From: Ephemerocybe angulata
Taxonomy: Eukaryota > Basidiomycota > Agaricomycetes > Agaricales > Psathyrellaceae
NCBI GenBank assembly: GCA_013368325.1
Contig: JAACJK010000065.1
Span: 372,001-436,000 of the forward strand
Length of the DNA stretch: 64,000 nucleotides
Direction: 5' to 3'
Position numbers and translations under genes: made by a program. Below the pieces are notes generated by a model that worked only from the letters and a program-made list of their open reading frames with translations, was not told where the DNA came from and did not search any database. Shown in pieces: positions 59,116 through 64,000 of this stretch (positions within the stretch are counted from its first letter, which is position 1; each line of letters opens with the position of its first letter).

Positions 59116-62100
59116 GCTCTGCTCCGACGGGGCTGCACGCTATCGATGCATGTAGAGGCCTGGTTAGGGTTGGGTGTGGAGGGGCGGGAGGTCGTTCCAC
59201 TGAAGCCTTCCTCGCCGTCGCTCCCTGTGTTTGGATCCAAGGGGCAAGGCACAAACAGTCCCTAATGGGGTTATCCTCAGCCAAAGGCCGCGGCGTCTGT
59301 TTGGCACCACCGTCACCGTCCCTCGCGCATCCACGTCCACCGCTGCGCCCTCGAGCCCTCTCTAGACTACGCTCGCATCTGTTCGCCTCGCAGCGCCTGC
59401 CCTGACGCGCCGACCGCTGTGATTGGCTCCCTGGACCCTTTTTCGACGCAAGGCTGCGCGGCCCCTTTGTGCTCGACCGCCCAGATCCCTCGCCTCGCTT
59501 CTCTCCTGGCCCGTTCCCTCATCCCCACTACTCTACACAACGAGGTACGTTACTCGGCTCTCTACTACAGATCCGATGTTAGCAACCAACCCAACCCATA
59601 GGCAGCCATGCTGCGACCTCCCGCCAGTCAGCAAAAGTTCAACTCATCGACGGCATCGCGATGCACACGGAGCCTCACGCAAAGGACGCCAATGGCACCA
59701 ATCCCACATCTCCACATCTACACTCAGGACCCACCACCGTCGCATCGACACGTCCTCCGCAATTCGGTCACAAGCACGCTCAGAACCAAACTCAGAACGA
59801 GCGTGCAACTGGCGCTTCGACTGGAACGACGGCGCCCCCGATCGCGACGTACTCGGCACACCCAAACTCGAGTAGTCGCATTACGGCGGTGGAACGAACG
59901 GCGCCCCTTCACACCGGTGAGTTCCCAAGCAACTTCCCCAATGAACCCGAACTCACGTCGGCTTGCTAGTCCCCATCCGACCGCCTCACGTCCATATCCC
60001 CGCAAATCCCGACTATCGACAAACCCACGCGCTGCGAAACACGAGTGCATCAGCCATCTCGCGTCTGTCCGCTGGTCTACGGTCAGACCCGGAACTCAGT
60101 CGTCCTCGGCGCCTTGCGCGACACCAGCACCAGGACAGAACAGCCAGAACCGAACGAAACACGCGGCGGCTCTCACCCATCGCACCGTCCCACGTCCATC
60201 TCCCCGTAAACGCACGCATACCGAACGCGAGTGCACCGGCCGTCTGGCGACGATAATCAATTCGCTCGACCGCCATCGTTCTGAACTCCGTCTCCTGCGT
60301 CGCACGAGCTCGCGCAAGTCGAGACCGCCGGAACCGAGGTCTGGTGCGTAGGACGGGACGTCAGCGTACGTTTTCGTTATTCTATCCAAATAGACTGACC
60401 ATGTGTACTAGCAGCTCGCCGACCCGCATTGCCGCCAGCATCGACATTGGGCCGGAAATCGCAACGGATCCAAGCGGACGACGCTGCGCGAACGGATGCG
60501 GGCACGTCGGCGGGGATGCTGCCAAGGTCGAGGCGAATATCGCAACGAGTGGACGCCATACGCACCAAAGATGGAGGTGAGCACGACGGCGGGGCCAGCT
60601 ACGAAGATGGGGGCACGGCATGAACCGTGCACAGGCGAGAAACGACGACCAGCAGAGAATAAGTAGTCAGTACGTGTAGTCAAGAATGTATTCCGTACGC
60701 ACGCAATAGACTTGTTTGTGTTTTGAACTTGTCTTGAGGTCCACGGCGAAGGGCGAAGTCGGGAAATCTCGAGTCTAAGAAAGAGGTTTGAGCCTTGGAG
60801 ATGAATAAGATCTCGTGCATCTTACCGTTGTATTGCAGACCCCGTCCCAATCAATCAATGTCCATGTAATATATTACTGACCTGGTGTGACGAAGGTATC
60901 AGTGAGCGCGAACAACATATGTGGACTTTGGTACTTACAAGTCAGTATCGTCGTCAGTCGAATTCACGACGCCGCGATCCGAAGGCTTGAGATTTTGCCC
61001 TGAGAGTACGTTGAGTACGTTGAGTCGTCTCTGCATCGAGGAAAACAAAAGCTCACCTGGCATTCTGTCCTATCTAGTGCGAGGGATGCAGTCAATGGGT
61101 CAGCACTTATGTAGTGAATAGAATTCTAACAAATACTCACCAGGGCGGCGAGCTGGGTATCGCGACTGACAGCTGAAGAGACTTCAAGAGAGGCGAACAT
61201 GCAACGAGCATGAGCGATCGACGACGACGACGAGGTATCAAAAACTCACCAAGGGCGACGCCAATCTTATCTCAGCAGACGACGACAAAACCAGTCAAGC
61301 GACGAGCACCGCAATGGGAGCGAGTGGATGTAAAGAAAGTGTAAGAGGGGAGGAGGAATCCCGTTGAGGAGGGGATGATGGGAAACTCACCGGTGCGCCC
61401 TCCACCTCTTATACCTCACACCCCCGAGATCTCGCACACCGCCAAGGCCTCCATCTCCCCACCAAGACCTCCGCACTCCACCCAAGAAACCCTAATTCGA
61501 TGCGCGAAGTCACCCGGCATTCGGATCTGCGCGCAAAACGCACTATCCAGTAATCCGCCTCCCCAATCTCATTGAATATCCGTGAAATTTTCGCTGTTCG
61601 GGTGGGCAGACAGCGGGCGCGCATTTCGGGTGTCTGATGGGAGTTACGCGAGCCTTGGCGACCGGGATCCGTGCAGGGATGAGGTGTTGGGAGTGTTTTT
61701 GGGGTGAAAGGGGATCAGGAGGAGAAGGTCAGTGGGAGATCGAGATTGTGAGGGAATTTGAGTGGGGAGGGTGCTACGAGAGATAGAGAGGGGTACCCCT
61801 ATGTGTATAGAGGTACTCGTTAGTACTCCAGAGACCCGCAGTGTCTCCAAACCTAAGGTATGAGCCGCTCTCTTTTGTTTTCGTGATAAAGCAGGTAATC
61901 TTAACTAAACTTTCTGGCCTTCGTCGGACGCATACTGAGCTACGCAACGTAACATAGAATGTACTCCAATATCCCTCAGGTAAGCTTTTACGAACTCTAT
62001 CTCCAAATCCTGCAGAAACATGTGTGCAATCGTTCATTCTGTATGTTCCTCTCCCGGAACCCGGTTTCCATTGCCCGTTCTCAATTAAACTCCCTTCCCA

Positions 62101-64000
62101 GCTTATCTCGGAAGCGATAACAGAAAACATTACGGTAGCACTAGTACGTATGATGCATCAACTTACGCTAGCCTAGAACTCTGGAAATGGTGTAATGGCG
62201 GTGTTGCAACGAACAGTGTGAGGACGAGACCTTGGCCCCAGATCCCGGCTGTGTGTCAGGAATTTTGCCTCATGTGGGCTAGCGGAGAGCTTTAGAGTAA
62301 GCCAAGTATACCCCAGAGAGGTTTCCAGCGCACTGAGTTGTGTTTTACTCGCTGTGGATGTGCGCAAAACGCCCCGTTTCGTTGGCGCCGAAATAAGCGC
62401 CCGTCGACGTGAGCATCCGATCCGTGTCATTCGATCGGCCTGGCCGTGAAATAGGCTTCCTCACGGAAAGAGTCACCTGCGTACGTACTGTAGCACCTGC
62501 TATACGTGGCCTAGCCGTGCGGAGGTGTTTGTATAGGTGAGATATTCAAGTATATGTGATTTATTCATTCTAAGCAAAGGAACAGAAGTCCGGCGTGCCC
62601 ACGCGCATCAGCGCGGGGACGCATGTAATGGGGGTAACGTACATGGGCCTTGGGCCCTTACGCAGCTGGCTTAACCTAATTGTGGAAAGCGAGAGGGATG
62701 GGCCCTGAGACAAGCGTGGGGGCTGGGTAGCGAGGGCGCTTGTGACGGCAAGGCAAGGCCTGGAAGCTCACGGCGGAGCACTCCGCTCGCCCTTGGCCGC
62801 CGTTTCTCGCTCGGTACTCACCGCTGCAATCTAATGTACGTACGTATGCCATCCTAACGGCAACTATCAAGTCAATTCAAGCCTTCCATCGCTCGTAATC
62901 CGGCGTTGCTGTATGAGGCTAGCAAGAGAATTGTGAGTGCGAATGAACGGCTTCACTATAACGAGTTGACGTACCGTAGGTACCGGAGTGCGCGCGGTTG
63001 CGCCTCGTAGCGTGTTTGCCCTGGAAAAGGCCTTGGGAGCGTCCATATCTAGACGCAGGACTACGTCGCAGTCAGTCCATGCAAAAGCTCAACATTACAT
63101 TACGGACTGACCTGGTATGTTTACGCCAATCTTCCGGTGGCAATCCCGCGGACGTCGTCACTAATTAAGATGTGATTAGTCCCGAATGGAAAGGATAACG
63201 ATTTGCTCTACTCACGTTCGCATCCGAACCGAGTTTTTGCTGCCTAATCTAATTAGAGTTTCTAATCAGTCCGGACTCCGAAAGTAGATGATGCGAAATG
63301 AATGGCTTACCGTGGAATGAGGGCGGGCGACGGCGAGGCAAGCTGTGTTTGGGGTAACATCCTAATGATGTTGAGATGACAGGAGCCTGGAGTGAGAAAT
63401 GGGGAGAGCGTACCTGTATAGCGACAGGCACTCGCCGCTGACGGCATTGGATATTTCTGATGTGGCCGAAATTAGAGCAAGGCGACGAATACAAATTCCT
63501 GGCTTACCTATGCGGTCTGCGGTATCGCGCGGGATTCTGGGCCACTTGAAATGTAGAATCAGAGATATGAGCGACATAATCCAAGGCTCAGAATGCTTAC
63601 TGACGCAGATTTGACGAGAGGGGCGAAAAATCGATTTTTGGAGGTCCGGGAAACGCTGTCGAGATGTCTATGAACGTCCTCCGTGCCTCAGAATATGTAG
63701 ACTCAAACAGAAGTGGCGGGGGCGTACCTTCGACTGCTTCAGAAAGCGTCCCGCGGTCTGTGCCGAGGCCGGAGATTCGAAAAGGCGATTTTCGAGCGTC
63801 CGGGGATCGGTGTTGATTAATGATTGGTGTCCGCTGACGAGTTTGAAGGGTGCGACGAGCTTGAGGTCCGGAAATTCGACTTTTGAGCGTCTGGGAAACG
63901 GCGGTTCGAGGGCTACACGCTCAGTGGATCAGGATATGTGCAATGAAAGGGAATATGTGTACGTACCTTCGGCGGCCCCAGCGCCGAGCTTGAGGTTCGG
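59116..64000. repeat. Array spacer 5, runs off the window
   Basis: Same order of blocks as spacers 2 and 4: GC-rich left part (59.2-60.6 kb), the segment with AATAGACTTGTTTGTGTTTT near 60706, minus-strand splice-like sites, and the beginning of the palindromic-core cluster from 63617. No supported gene. It contains the uninterrupted site (63499-63503) corresponding to the insertion in spacer 4. Confidence 0.55.
63617..64000. repeat. Palindromic-core exon-like repeat cluster, spacer 5 (partial)
   Basis: Cores at about 63625, 63778 and 63860; the window ends inside the cluster. Its presence predicts another PAT copy or remnant beyond base 64000. Confidence 0.55.

Overview
The window looks like nuclear DNA of a basidiomycete fungus, probably an Agaricomycete. 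The basis is intron-rich genes with introns of about 50 to 70 nt, DUF6533 and DUF6589 family proteins, and a basidiomycete-type BCS1 and HMG-CoA reductase. No rRNA, tRNA, CRISPR array or bacterial-style operon was seen. All gene names rest on motif recognition by eye; no search was run.

Left part (1-12.6 kb), single-copy genes on the + strand: the 3' end of a BCS1-type AAA ATPase; a large aminoglycoside-phosphotransferase-like protein with a long Ser/Pro-rich tail; a decayed MDR alcohol dehydrogenase; an HMG-CoA reductase made of the catalytic domain only, behind a clear TATA box; and a DUF6533 membrane protein. An 803-bp MITE with 111-bp terminal inverted repeats and a 9-bp target duplication (Mutator type) lies between the first two genes.

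Right part (13.3-64 kb): a head-to-tail array of five DHHC palmitoyltransferase (PAT) genes, all on the minus strand, separated by spacers of about 5.8 kb (6.6 kb for the first). Copy 1 (13288-16256) is complete: six exons with consistent phases, 872 aa. Copies 2-5 all lack the last two exons and share another 3' end. Copies 4 and 5 also carry single-base frameshifts. Bases 25502-34347 are repeated as 34348-43192 with only one difference found, so this is either a very recent unequal crossover or an assembly duplication. The spacers hold no long coding gene but have many regularly spaced splice-like sites, exon-like repeats around a palindromic core, and downstream of each truncated PAT a module of hairpin, TATA box and short ORF.

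The fourth spacer is interrupted by an insertion of about 6.5 kb (48089-54612) flanked by an 11 to 13 bp direct repeat. The related spacer at 63.5 kb lacks it. It carries two convergent genes, a five-exon DUF6589 protein (847 aa) and a RecQ-like helicase (783 aa), with a hairpin near each end, and a 677-bp TA-flanked MITE is nested at its left edge. I read it as a candidate two-gene mobile element, and it is the best candidate here for an undescribed system.
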